DNA from: an uncultured Spartobacteria bacterium
GTDB taxonomy: Bacteria > Verrucomicrobiota > Verrucomicrobiia > Chthoniobacterales > UBA6821
Direction of reading: 5' to 3'
Assembly (NCBI GenBank): GCA_903831635.1
Contig: CAIKYN010000204.1
Location: 1 to 26,025 of the forward strand
Length of the DNA stretch: 26,025 nucleotides
A model generated the notes under the pieces. That model had not been told where the DNA came from and made no database searches. It worked only from the letters and a program-made list of their open reading frames with translations. The translations under genes and the position numbers were made by a program. Shown one piece after another: positions 14,436 through 21,837 of the stretch (the stretch's first letter is position 1; every line of letters starts with the position of its first letter).

Positions 14436-15730
14436 GAACCAGCAAGGGCGTGATGGACCTCTGGAATCGGCCTCTCACGATGGTGGCCGAGATCGTAAGC
14501 GGGTGAATGGATGTCGAGGTTGTCAGGGCGCGTGTAGACAATCTGTGCCACCGCAATATGACGGGTGCCGAAGCCGGCCTCACAGTAGCAGAGGTAGTAG
14601 AGCCACTTGCGGATGAAGGACTCGTCGTATCCCTGAGCCTTCACCTGGGGCAATACCTTCACAAATGCCTCCCTCCACTCCTTAAGCGTCCGCGCATAAA
14701 AGGGGGTCATGTCCTCGTAATCGAGAAGGTTCAAGTCGCCCGTGGAATTCAACGCCTCGGTGATACGACGCATCGAGAGTAACAGAGAACCAGGGAAAAT
14801 ATGCTTTTGAATAAAATCCACTCCATCCCGGAGGATCGGGAACTGATTGTCCGGGCAGAGAATCGTCTGGATACCGACCAGCCCTCTCGGAGCCAGCAAC
14901 TCGGAAACCTTTCCAAAAAAGGTCTCCGCGTAGCGGTCACCCACAGCCTCAAGCATCTCGATCGAGACGATCTTATCGAAACGGCCAGCCAGATCGCGAT
15001 AGTCGCAAAAGATCACCTCCACCAGATCGGCGACACCTGCCGCCTCGACACGGACGGCGGCCTCGCGGAACTGTTCCTCGCTGATCGTGGCAGCAGTTAC
15101 CCGGCAGCCGTAGTTCTTGGCTGCATGGATGGCAAAACCTCCCCATCCGCAACCAATCTCCAGCACACTATCGTGGGAGGAGAGTTGAAGCTTCCTGCAG
15201 AGTTGATCCCATTTTTTACGTTGAGCCTCCTCCATGGTGAGGTTCGGCGGATCGAAGTAAGCCGCCGAGTAGGTCATCGTCGGGTCGAGCCAGAGCTTGA
15301 AAAAGTCGTTTCCGAGATCGTAGTGCTCGCTGATGTTGTCGCGGCTCTTGGCCTTGCTATTAGGGCGGAGCGCATGCCCGATCCGGTTGATTGTCCCGAG
15401 GAGGTCGAAAGCCCCGGACGTGCGCGATTCACGCGTCTTGATTCCGGCAAGGTAATCGCCATTCAGGACAAACCAAGCAAGTGTCCGCGTCAGATCCTCG
15501 GTCTCCCACTCCCCGGCGAGGTAGGCCTCGGCAAAGCCGATCGGGCCGAAGAGCACGCATCGGCGGTAGAAGTTGTCGTCAAGGACGGTGAGTTCCGCCT
15601 GGAGTTCCTTCCCAAGGCCACCAAACAGACGCCGAGATCCACCCGGCATCGTTAGCTTGAGCTCTCCACGACGTGCGCGTGAAAACGCATCAAGAACCAA
15701 CTTGCGGAAAAATTTATCGGTAAAGGCCAT
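14432..15730 (-). CDS. cfa: Cyclopropane-fatty-acyl-phospholipid synthase family protein
   Basis: CFA synthases use SAM to add a methylene or methyl group to the double bond of phospholipid acyl chains. The 432-residue protein has an N-terminal lipid-binding-type domain (VLFGPIGFAEAYLAGEW) and the motifs NISEHYDLGNDFFKLWLDP, MTYSAAYF, VLEIGCGWGGFAIHAA (residues 189-204), TISEEQ, SIEMLEAVGDRYAETFF, IFPGSLLLSM and YCEAGF. By alignment to E. coli Cfa, Cys139 is replaced by Ala156 and His266 by Gln288, while Glu261 and Tyr345 keep the Glu239 and Tyr317 positions. It therefore belongs to the EAVG/QTI subgroup, and the product may be a methylated rather than a cyclopropane chain. It opens a four-gene operon. 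I use the symbol by family; specificity is uncertain. Confidence 0.87.
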   Translation of the reverse strand: MAFTDKFFRKLVLDAFSRARRGELKLTMPGGSRRLFGGLGKELQAELTVLDDNFYRRCVLFGPIGFAEAYLAGEWETEDLTRTLAWFVLNGDYLAGIKTRESRTSGAFDLLGTINRIGHALRPNSKAKSRDNISEHYDLGNDFFKLWLDPTMTYSAAYFDPPNLTMEEAQRKKWDQLCRKLQLSSHDSVLEIGCGWGGFAIHAAKNYGCRVTAATISEEQFREAAVRVEAAGVADLVEVIFCDYRDLAGRFDKIVSIEMLEAVGDRYAETFFGKVSELLAPRGLVGIQTILCPDNQFPILRDGVDFIQKHIFPGSLLLSMRRITEALNSTGDLNLLDYEDMTPFYARTLKEWREAFVKVLPQVKAQGYDESFIRKWLYYLCYCEAGFGTRHIAVAQIVYTRPDNLDIHSPAYDLGHHRERPIPEVHHALAGS

Positions 15731-15749
15731 GGTGACTGGGAACTCTGTC

Positions 15750-15761
15750 AGAAGCCCTTCT
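15750..15761. promoter_or_regulatory. Short dyad upstream of the lipid operon
   Basis: AGAAG (15750-15754) and CTTCT (15757-15761) form a perfect inverted repeat about 20 bases upstream of the cfa start. On the minus strand it is preceded by an AT-containing stretch (CCTAGGATAAAG) that could be a -10 region. The 92-base spacer 15731-15822 is the largest within the downstream half of this minus-strand run and the likeliest site of the operon promoter. No factor can be named. Confidence 0.25.
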
Positions 15762-15822
15762 TTATCCTAGGTTTTGGGGGCCTGCACCAGCACCAGTTTT
15801 GACTAACCAGAGGAATGGCCCA

Positions 15823-16341
15823 TCAACGCTGAAGAGCCTTGCGAAGGACTTCGGCACCCTTCTTGGAATAGTTCCCCGATTCCATCGCAAGGATCTTGCC
15901 GGAGCGATCAACCACCAGTGCATAGACATTTTTGAGATTAGCCATGCCACAGGATTCCATGAACGCCTTTTTGTTCGTGTAGGCGGTCCAGACATGAGCG
16001 CGAACCTCCTTGCTCGGGATGCCGCCCCGCATGCCGGTATTGATGATCCACCGCATGATCATACCCGGGTTATTGATCAGAGGCATCTCGATCCAGGAAA
16101 TCCCGGAAGAAGGCTTGCGGACCTCCATTCCCTCAAACCAGGAATCAATCCCGACCTGCTGTTCCTCCTCAAAGCCTACCACCACCAGCGTACGCTCACC
16201 GGGGAAACCAGCTGGAGCTGTCCATGACGTGTTGTTGAGATCCTTCCCTGAGACCGAGGGAAAGTGTCCTGAAGTCAGGGCGATCGCGCCGGTCATCTGA
16301 AGCGCAGTAATCAAGGAAAGCAAAAGAAGTTTTTTCATCAT
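15823..16341 (-). CDS. Exported thioredoxin-fold/ATP10-like protein without a CxxC
   Basis: A 172-residue protein with a signal peptide (MKKLLLLSLITALQMTGAIAL). A domain follows with FPSVSGKDLNNTSW, ERTLVVVGFEEEQQVGIDSWF, EMPLINNPGMIMRWIINTGM and VYALVVDRSGKILAMESG. The order of strands, including a 'VDRSGKIL' edge near the C-terminus, suggests a thioredoxin/peroxiredoxin-like fold, and the opening resembles mitochondrial ATP10-type proteins. There is no CxxC and only one mature-region Cys (in ESCGM), so classical thiol-disulfide chemistry is unlikely. It sits 14 bases after the DUF4410 lipoprotein gene and probably shares its transcript. Function unknown; fold assignment moderate. Confidence 0.6.
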   Translation of the reverse strand: MMKKLLLLSLITALQMTGAIALTSGHFPSVSGKDLNNTSWTAPAGFPGERTLVVVGFEEEQQVGIDSWFEGMEVRKPSSGISWIEMPLINNPGMIMRWIINTGMRGGIPSKEVRAHVWTAYTNKKAFMESCGMANLKNVYALVVDRSGKILAMESGNYSKKGAEVLRKALQR

Positions 16342-16355
16342 GATAGTTTTAAAAG

Positions 16356-17036
16356 TTAGGCCTTTGGTCCTCGCATTAGCTTTACCTTGAGTTTTGGGTC
16401 TTTAGGTTTTACGCCGTGCCTAGAGAGGTAGTCAGAAATCTCTGCTGCGATTTCCTTGGCTGTTCTCGTGATGTCTTTGGTTAGACCGGGCATCGCAACA
16501 CCCCAAAGCAGTGGGAGGATGGTCGTCGGATCTGGAGGCCCCATAAGAATCCCCGGGCCGGGTTCGGTATTGGATCCTCCTGATGTCCGAAAGCTCAGGA
16601 TCTCAACAGGCCTTCCAGTGGAAAGGCTTGCCACATGGACAGTCGTTTCAATTTTTGTAGCCCCGAATCCAAGACCGAAAAGCGTGCGAAGGGCCCTGCT
16701 TCCTTGATTGACTCGATCAAAGTTTCCGGTGACGAGCCAATTTTCCCCTTTGGGAGCTTGTACTTTTGTAGCGAGCGCTTCGGCGGGGATCACCGACTCA
16801 TTGAGCTTTTTGACCACATCATCGGAGAGTTGCTTTGAGGTCTTAGTCTTGAATTCGGTTAGGGAATCCCCCTTCCGATCGACCCTAAAGACGCTTTCTG
16901 GACCTGTGAATTCACGAACGTAGATCCTCTTGGGAGTTATAAATGGTTGATTCTCCATCGGCTTCATTTTGCAGACGCTGACCGATGCACATGAGCAAAG
17001 GAGAAGAGAGAGGAATGCCGGTAAAAAGTATTTCAT
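16356..17036 (-). CDS. DUF4410-type lipoprotein
   Basis: A 226-residue putative lipoprotein. The N-terminus MKYFLPAFLSLLLCSCAS ends in a lipobox, with Cys16 as the likely lipidated residue. The mature part includes KRIYVREFTG, ENWLVTGNFDRVNQGSRALRTLFGLGFGATKIET and VASLSTGRPVEIL. That central pattern (a 'G-x-F-x-x-V-N-Q-G-S-R-x-x-R' run followed by a glycine-rich stretch) is characteristic of DUF4410, an uncharacterised domain of outer-membrane or periplasmic lipoproteins. A hand count of bases 16381-16680 gives about 52% GC, lower than neighbouring lines I counted (58-65%), hinting at a different history. Its ATG lies three bases after the ispA stop, with AGGGA upstream as a plausible ribosome binding site. 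Confidence 0.72.
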   Translation of the reverse strand: MKYFLPAFLSLLLCSCASVSVCKMKPMENQPFITPKRIYVREFTGPESVFRVDRKGDSLTEFKTKTSKQLSDDVVKKLNESVIPAEALATKVQAPKGENWLVTGNFDRVNQGSRALRTLFGLGFGATKIETTVHVASLSTGRPVEILSFRTSGGSNTEPGPGILMGPPDPTTILPLLWGVAMPGLTKDITRTAKEIAAEISDYLSRHGVKPKDPKLKVKLMRGPKA

Positions 17037-17039
17037 TGA

Positions 17040-17960
17040 TCAGGATTCCCTAATCATTAGCCGTTCTGCAATTTGATGCAGCCTTACGGATTGGAATCCG
17101 AGTTCTTTCAAGGCACCAAGTGCCTTTTGGGTGAGGCGATTCGCCTCCTTATGGGAGGATTCCAGGCCAATTACAGCCGGGTAGGTAGCCTTGGAGGCTT
17201 TGAGATCCTTTCCAGCACTCTTACCTAACTGCTCGCTTGATTGCGTGACATCGAGGATGTCGTCGATGATTTGAAAGGCTAAGCCTAAAGCCTGACCGAA
17301 TTGTGTGACTGCCTTCAGTTCCCGCGGTGTTGCGTTGGCGATCATGGCCCCCAGGCGAAGGGAGAGTACGATCATGGCTGCGGTCTTCCCCTCATGGATG
17401 AAGCGGACATCCGCGATCGAGAGTTTCCTACCCTCGGCCTCGATATCGGCGACCTGACCGGCAATGAGCTGACGGCTGCCGGCAGCCTTGGCAGTCTCCT
17501 CGAGAAGAACGGCAAGCGGATAGCGCTTGGCAGGAGTGATCTCGGCGATCAGTCCGAAGGCCCGAGTCAAGAGTGCATCCCCCGCAAGGACGGCGACCCC
17601 CTCTCCATAGACCTTATGAGAGGTGGGGCGTCCCCGGCGCAGGTCATCATCATCCATACAGGGCAGATCGTCATGGATCAGCGAGTAGGTGTGGATCAGT
17701 TCCACGGCACAGGCCGCAGGAAGAACTCTAGTAGGTTCAGTCAACCCGCAGGCCTCGGCAGCAGCCAGAGTCAGGATGGGACGCAGGCGCTTGCCGCCTG
17801 CCAGCAGGCTGTAACGCATCGCCGCGTGAATCGTAGCAGGGCGAACTGAGGCAGCGGGAACAGCCTTGGAGAGCGCTTTCTCGATCAGGTTACGCTGCTT
17901 CTCCAGATAAGCAGAAAGGCCATCCGCGTGTTGGGAGCGGATGGCCTTTCGGGAAGTCAT
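17040..17960 (-). CDS. ispA: Polyprenyl (farnesyl/geranylgeranyl) diphosphate synthase
   Basis: A short-chain trans-prenyltransferase that condenses IPP with allylic diphosphates to C15 or C20 products for quinones and carrier lipids. The start ATG at 17960 gives 306 residues, the usual family size; the frame is open further upstream but that runs into aspC. Motifs: GGKRLRPILTLAA, the first aspartate-rich motif in DDLPCMDDDDLRRGRP (Asp97, Asp98, Asp103), KVYGEGVAVLAGDALL, GQVADIEAEG, HEGKTAAMI, the second motif FQIIDDILDV (Asp233, Asp234, Asp237), and GKDLKASKATYPAVIG. The 'YSLIHDDLPCMDDDD' wording matches IspA-type enzymes. The C-terminus has several lower-similarity residues and is slightly AT-richer. 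A hairpin directly abuts the start codon. Confidence 0.92.
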   Translation of the reverse strand: MTSRKAIRSQHADGLSAYLEKQRNLIEKALSKAVPAASVRPATIHAAMRYSLLAGGKRLRPILTLAAAEACGLTEPTRVLPAACAVELIHTYSLIHDDLPCMDDDDLRRGRPTSHKVYGEGVAVLAGDALLTRAFGLIAEITPAKRYPLAVLLEETAKAAGSRQLIAGQVADIEAEGRKLSIADVRFIHEGKTAAMIVLSLRLGAMIANATPRELKAVTQFGQALGLAFQIIDDILDVTQSSEQLGKSAGKDLKASKATYPAVIGLESSHKEANRLTQKALGALKELGFQSVRLHQIAERLMIRES

Positions 17961-17988
17961 GGTTTGGTCGGGGATTCCCCGTGAAACC
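17961..17988 (-). other. Hairpin immediately upstream of the ispA start codon
   Basis: In the minus-strand transcript the 28 bases just before the ispA ATG can fold. GGTTT pairs with AAACC as the outer stem, and CGGGG pairs with CCCCG as the inner stem around an AAT loop, with a small internal loop between. It lies in the 40-base spacer after the aspC stop. There is no T run, so it is not a standard terminator. It could instead control ispA translation or RNA stability. Confidence 0.5.
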
Positions 17989-18000
17989 AATAATGGAAAC

Positions 18001-19164
18001 TTAGAGGGTCTTGCAGAACTCCTCGAAGCGGTCGAGACCTGGCTTGATGACATCAAGGCCGGTCGCATAGCTGAGGCGGACCACGCGGTCATCACCGAAG
18101 GCGATGCCGGGAACAACGGCGACATTCGCCTTGCTGAGCAGGCGGTCGGCGAAGTTTGTGGAGGTCATGCCAAGCTTGGAAACGTTTGCCAGCATGTAGA
18201 AGGCACCCTTCGGCTTCACAGCCGTGACGTTGTGAATCGCGGAGAGACGCTCGAACATGTATTCGCGTCGGATATTGAATTCCTCGCGCATGTCCGCGAC
18301 GCACTGCTGGCTGCCGGTGAGGGCGGCGAGTCCACCCTTCTGGGCGAAGGAGCAGGGACCCGAGGTGCTGTGACTCTGCATGGAGTCGATCGCCTTGGCG
18401 ATCTTCTCAGGGGCACCGAGATAACCGAGGCGCCATCCGGTCATCGCGTAGGCCTTGCTGAAACCATTGATGGTGATTGTGAGATCCTTGGCCTCGGGCG
18501 TGAGGGATGCCACGGAGACATGCTCTGCACCATCATAGGTGAGGCTCTCGTAGATCTCATCGGAGAGGATGGTGATCTCTTCATCGGCGGCCACCTCGAC
18601 AAGGGCGCGAAGCTCTTCCTTGGTGTAGACGGAGCCGGTGGGATTACCGGGGGAATTGATGATGACCATCTTCGTGCGGGGGCTCATCGCCTCCTCGAAC
18701 TGCTGGGGGGTCATCTTCCAATCATTCTCCTGAGTCGTCTGGACGATGATGGGCTCGGCACCGGCGAGACGAACCATGTCGGGATAGCTGAGCCAGTAGG
18801 GAGCGGGGATGATGACTTCGTCACCTTCGCCGCAGACGGCCATGATGGCGTTGAAGCAGCTCTGCTTGGCACCGTTGCTGACGATGATCTCGCTCGGCTT
18901 GTAGTCGAGGCCGTTGTCGCGCTTGAACTTCTCGCTAATCGCGGCGCGCAGCTCGGGCATTCCGGAGCTCGGGGTGTACTTCGTGAATCCGGAGTTGAGC
19001 GCCTCGATGGCGGCTGCCTTGATGTGCTCCGGCGTGTCGAAGTCGGGCTCGCCGGCTCCGAAGCTGTAGACATCGACTCCCTCGGCGCGCAGGGCCTTGG
19101 CCTTGCTGTCGATGGCGAGGGTGAGAGAGGGGGTGAGTTCGCTGACGCGTGTTGCGAGATCCAT
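18001..19164 (-). CDS. aspC: Class I PLP-dependent aminotransferase (aspartate/prephenate aminotransferase type)
   Basis: The 387-residue enzyme is a fold-type I aminotransferase of the subgroup that includes thermophile-type aspartate aminotransferase and prephenate aminotransferase. Residues visible: FGAGEPDFDTP, TKYTPSSGMPELR, SNGAKQ, PAPYWLSYPDMV, NSPGNPTG (around 170-177), SDEIYE (Asp202, Tyr205 contact PLP), the PLP lysine in NGFSKAYAMTGWRLGY (Lys237) and VVRLSYATG with the substrate-carboxylate Arg. It transfers an amino group between aspartate and 2-oxoglutarate; activity on prephenate is possible and cannot be separated by eye. It starts 54 bases after the tandem NDK gene and lies 40 bases before ispA. 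No Shine-Dalgarno is seen. The symbol is by analogy. Confidence 0.92.
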   Translation of the reverse strand: MDLATRVSELTPSLTLAIDSKAKALRAEGVDVYSFGAGEPDFDTPEHIKAAAIEALNSGFTKYTPSSGMPELRAAISEKFKRDNGLDYKPSEIIVSNGAKQSCFNAIMAVCGEGDEVIIPAPYWLSYPDMVRLAGAEPIIVQTTQENDWKMTPQQFEEAMSPRTKMVIINSPGNPTGSVYTKEELRALVEVAADEEITILSDEIYESLTYDGAEHVSVASLTPEAKDLTITINGFSKAYAMTGWRLGYLGAPEKIAKAIDSMQSHSTSGPCSFAQKGGLAALTGSQQCVADMREEFNIRREYMFERLSAIHNVTAVKPKGAFYMLANVSKLGMTSTNFADRLLSKANVAVVPGIAFGDDRVVRLSYATGLDVIKPGLDRFEEFCKTL

Positions 19165-19218
19165 GGGAAGCGTGGGGTTAGGTGGTTGGGTTGCTAGTAG
19201 TGTGCTATGACGAAAAAA

Positions 19219-20223
19219 TCAGAGGGCAGCGGCGATCTTTGTTTTGAAGTCATTCTCCTCAAGACGGATAATTCCGGTCTCGCGGGCGACATTCTCGACG
19301 GAATCAGAGGCGTGGGCGCCATTGATCATGATCGTGGTGCCGAACTCCTTGCGGATCGTTCCGTGAGCGGCATTGGCAGGATTTGTGGAACCAAGAGCCT
19401 CGCGGATTTTTGCGACGGCATTCGGTCCCTGATAGATGAGGGCCACGCAGGGCTGGCTGCCGGGCAGTGTTTTCTCCTCGCGCGTGCATTCGGAGGGGCG
19501 CTTGCCGGACATGAAGGCAACGATCGACTCCCACTGGGCGCGGCCATCAGGCAGCTTTTCAACCAGAAAGTCGAGAACCGGACCATAGAACTCCTCGCCC
19601 TGGGCAACGGACATGTGGAAAGGCTTGAATCCGACCAGGGCCAGGCCGGTGCGGGCAAAGAGATCAATCACTCCTCCCGGGCGGGTATTTGGGTAGGCGA
19701 AGTTGTCGGGCTTGATCAGGACGAGCGTCTTCTCCGTGGCCTCAGCAAAGGATGAAGCGGCATCCAGAATTCCACCCTGGGCATCCGAGGCTTCGCCTAG
19801 GAGCTTGAGTCCAGCCACAGCCTCCGCTGCGTTGGCGGGAGCGATCACGCCTGGCTCGAAGTAAACGGTCGTGCCATCCGCTTCAACCAGATCACCGAAG
19901 GTGTCACGAAGGGTCTCGCCGCGTCCACCCATCGAGGAGTCGTTGCCGACGATGGAGGCAACCTCGGCGGCTGCATCCTCCCCCTTGAGAACAAGCACAA
20001 GACTCTGGGAGCCAGCGGGGAGAGCATTCAGATAAGCAGCAGTCTTGGCCTGGCCGGCAAGAGTTGCGGCGAGTTCAGAGAGGAGCTTGGCGGAAGGTGC
20101 GAAAATGCGGCCGGTGTGAAGTTCGAGTCCACTGCGGGAGATCAAACGGCCAAGAATACCGCCTGTGCGGCCCTTACGGAGCGCGGCGGGAGTGATAAAT
20201 GCGTAGGAAAGCTGGTCAGCCAT
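19219..20223 (-). CDS. ndk: Tandem nucleoside diphosphate kinase with a degenerate N-terminal domain
   Basis: NDK exchanges the terminal phosphate between nucleoside tri- and diphosphates through a phosphohistidine. A usual NDK has about 140-150 residues; this protein has 334 and shows two NDK-like halves. The C-terminal half (about 164-334) has TLVLIKPDNF, GGVIDLFARTGLALVGFK, GTIRKEFG and NGAHASDSVENVARET, with catalytic His304. The N-terminal half has the corresponding YAFITPAAL, GGILGRLISRSGLEL, RGETLRDTFGDL and then FEPGVIAPANAAEA, where Ile127 takes the histidine position and the KPD motif has become TPA. The first half is therefore probably a structural or regulatory pseudo-kinase domain. 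Each half carries an insertion (e.g. residues 228-256). No Shine-Dalgarno is visible. Confidence 0.85.
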   Translation of the reverse strand: MADQLSYAFITPAALRKGRTGGILGRLISRSGLELHTGRIFAPSAKLLSELAATLAGQAKTAAYLNALPAGSQSLVLVLKGEDAAAEVASIVGNDSSMGGRGETLRDTFGDLVEADGTTVYFEPGVIAPANAAEAVAGLKLLGEASDAQGGILDAASSFAEATEKTLVLIKPDNFAYPNTRPGGVIDLFARTGLALVGFKPFHMSVAQGEEFYGPVLDFLVEKLPDGRAQWESIVAFMSGKRPSECTREEKTLPGSQPCVALIYQGPNAVAKIREALGSTNPANAAHGTIRKEFGTTIMINGAHASDSVENVARETGIIRLEENDFKTKIAAAL

Positions 20224-20421
20224 GGAGTTAAGTAAGTGTGGCCGCCCAAGAGGGCGCTACATAATGGCGTTCCAAGGCGGACGAAAAAGGTAGAGTTCCG
20301 ATCCGTGGGAGTCAAAGGGTTTCTCTGATGATCGGCAACGCCGGACAGGCATTTAGCGGTTTAGGCTGTAGGCCATGAGGTTGCGAAGGCTCAAGACCTT
20401 GGTCCTATTCCCAATTACCCA
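20224..20421. other. Intergenic spacer between rarA and tandem NDK, with a small hairpin
   Basis: These 198 bases contain no convincing gene. The only clear structure is a five-base-pair hairpin, CGCCC (20243-20247) and GGGCG (20252-20256) with a four-base loop, about 20 bases before the NDK start. In the minus-strand transcript it would sit in the 5' leader. It lacks a T tract. I see no consensus promoter, though one for ndk-aspC-ispA is likely here. Confidence 0.4.
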
Positions 20422-21795
20422 CTACCCGTTCCCTTGGCTTCTGGAATCGTTGAACTGTTGCCTCCAGATTTCCAACCTATCAGCAATACGGGCCTCAGCA
20501 CCTTGGCGGGTCGGCTCGTAGTAGGTGCGGCCCTCGGGAAGGTAGGCCTGGGGAACATATCCCCCCTCATAATTATGGGCATATTTGTAACCCTCGCCAT
20601 GGCCGAGCGACTTAGCCCCCTTGTAATGGGAGTCCCGGAGATGAGCGGGAACCTCCAAGGTACGCCCCTGGGCCAGATCTTTCTCAGCCTTGCCGAGGGC
20701 TGCATAGGCACTGTTGCTCTTGGGAGCAGTCGCCAAATAGACCACCGCGTGAGCCAGGGTGATCCGGGCCTCGGGGAGACCAACGAACTCGACCGCCTGC
20801 TGCGCGGAAATCGCGAGAGGGAGCGCCAACGGATCGGCCAATCCAACATCTTCACTGGCAAAGATCACCAGGCGTCGTGTGATGAATCGTAACTCCTCCC
20901 CCGCGTGGAGCATCTTGGCCAGCCAGTAAAGGGCGGCATCGGGGTCGCTACCCCGGAGACTCTTGATAAAGGCACTCGCCGTGTCGTAGTGATCATCCCC
21001 AGTCCCATCATAAACAATGGCCTTCTTCTGGATGCTTTCGGAAGCAGCCTCCAAGGTAATGCAAATGCGTCCCTCAGGGCCAAAGGGAGTAGTACGCGCG
21101 GCGATCTCAAGGGCATTAAGACACTTTCGGGCATCGCCGTCACTGACCGTGGCTAGATGACGGGCTGCCGCTTCCTCGAGGTCGATAGGGAGCGTCCCGA
21201 GTCCTCGTTCCGGATCGGCGACGGCACGATGCTGCAGGACGACTAGATCCTCAACAGTGAGGGATTGCAGCTGGAATACTTGGGAACGGGAGACCAGAGG
21301 ACTGTTAATCGAGAAGAAAGGATTCTGGGTCGTCGCTCCGATCAGGCGGACCGTTCCGCGTTCCACATCGGGCAGGAGCGCATCCTGCTGGGCTTTGTTG
21401 AAGCGATGGATCTCGTCGATAAAGAGCAGGGTCCTCCCTCCATTCCGCGCCTCGATGGTAGCCATGCCGACTGCCTTCCTGATATCGGCGACCGAACCCT
21501 CGACTCCGCTCAACTCGATGAAGCGGCTCTTGGTCCGGCGTGCAATCACGCGGGCCAGACTGGTCTTTCCCGTGCCCGGAGGGCCGTAGAAGATCACCGA
21601 GGAGAGGCGATCGGCTTCGATGGCACGGCGCAGGAGTTTCCCCTCACCGAGGATGTGGCTCTGACCGACATATTCCTCGAGTGTTCTCGGCCTCATCCGG
21701 GCCGCTAGAGGAGCATCGGCAGGCAGGGAAACCTCCTCGCCCATGGTTGCGCTGCCGAAAAGATCATCCATTTGCTTACTATGCAGACGGCTCAT
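20422..21795 (-). CDS. rarA: Replication-associated recombination protein A (RarA/MgsA), AAA+ ATPase
   Basis: RarA is a AAA+ ATPase related to clamp-loader subunits, acting at stalled replication forks. The 457-residue protein has PLAARMRPRTLEEYVGQSHIL, Walker A GPPGTGKTSLA (residues 71-81), the LSGVEGSVADIRKAV block, Walker B LLFIDEIHRFNKAQQDALL (123-141) and sensor 1 GATTQNPFFSIN. The C-terminal RarA tetramerisation region has YDGTGDDHYDTASAFIKSLRGSDPDAALYWLA and ASEDVGLADP. It ends in the typical LRDSHYKGAKSLGHGEGYKYAHNYEGGYVPQAYLP region (each motif seen in sequence). ATG 21795 gives the longest form; ATG 21771 (MDDLFGS) fits the family start better. It is divergent from the UspA gene, with 42 bases between starts. 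Confidence 0.95.
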   Translation of the reverse strand: MSRLHSKQMDDLFGSATMGEEVSLPADAPLAARMRPRTLEEYVGQSHILGEGKLLRRAIEADRLSSVIFYGPPGTGKTSLARVIARRTKSRFIELSGVEGSVADIRKAVGMATIEARNGGRTLLFIDEIHRFNKAQQDALLPDVERGTVRLIGATTQNPFFSINSPLVSRSQVFQLQSLTVEDLVVLQHRAVADPERGLGTLPIDLEEAAARHLATVSDGDARKCLNALEIAARTTPFGPEGRICITLEAASESIQKKAIVYDGTGDDHYDTASAFIKSLRGSDPDAALYWLAKMLHAGEELRFITRRLVIFASEDVGLADPLALPLAISAQQAVEFVGLPEARITLAHAVVYLATAPKSNSAYAALGKAEKDLAQGRTLEVPAHLRDSHYKGAKSLGHGEGYKYAHNYEGGYVPQAYLPEGRTYYEPTRQGAEARIADRLEIWRQQFNDSRSQGNG

Positions 21796-21837
21796 TTGGC
21801 TGGCAAGGCAACCGCCTCCGTTCCATGCTGAAGCCGT

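Noticed and set aside
14801..15655. Plus-strand open frame of 284 codons opposite the CFA-like gene
   Set aside because: The minus strand encodes a full CFA-family protein here; the antisense translation has no recognisable motif.
17941..19197. Long plus-strand open frame of 418 codons opposite aspC
   Set aside because: It mirrors the aspartate aminotransferase frame. Its translation is a low-complexity Gly/Leu/Glu/Asp mixture with no domain, while the minus strand has complete aminotransferase motifs.
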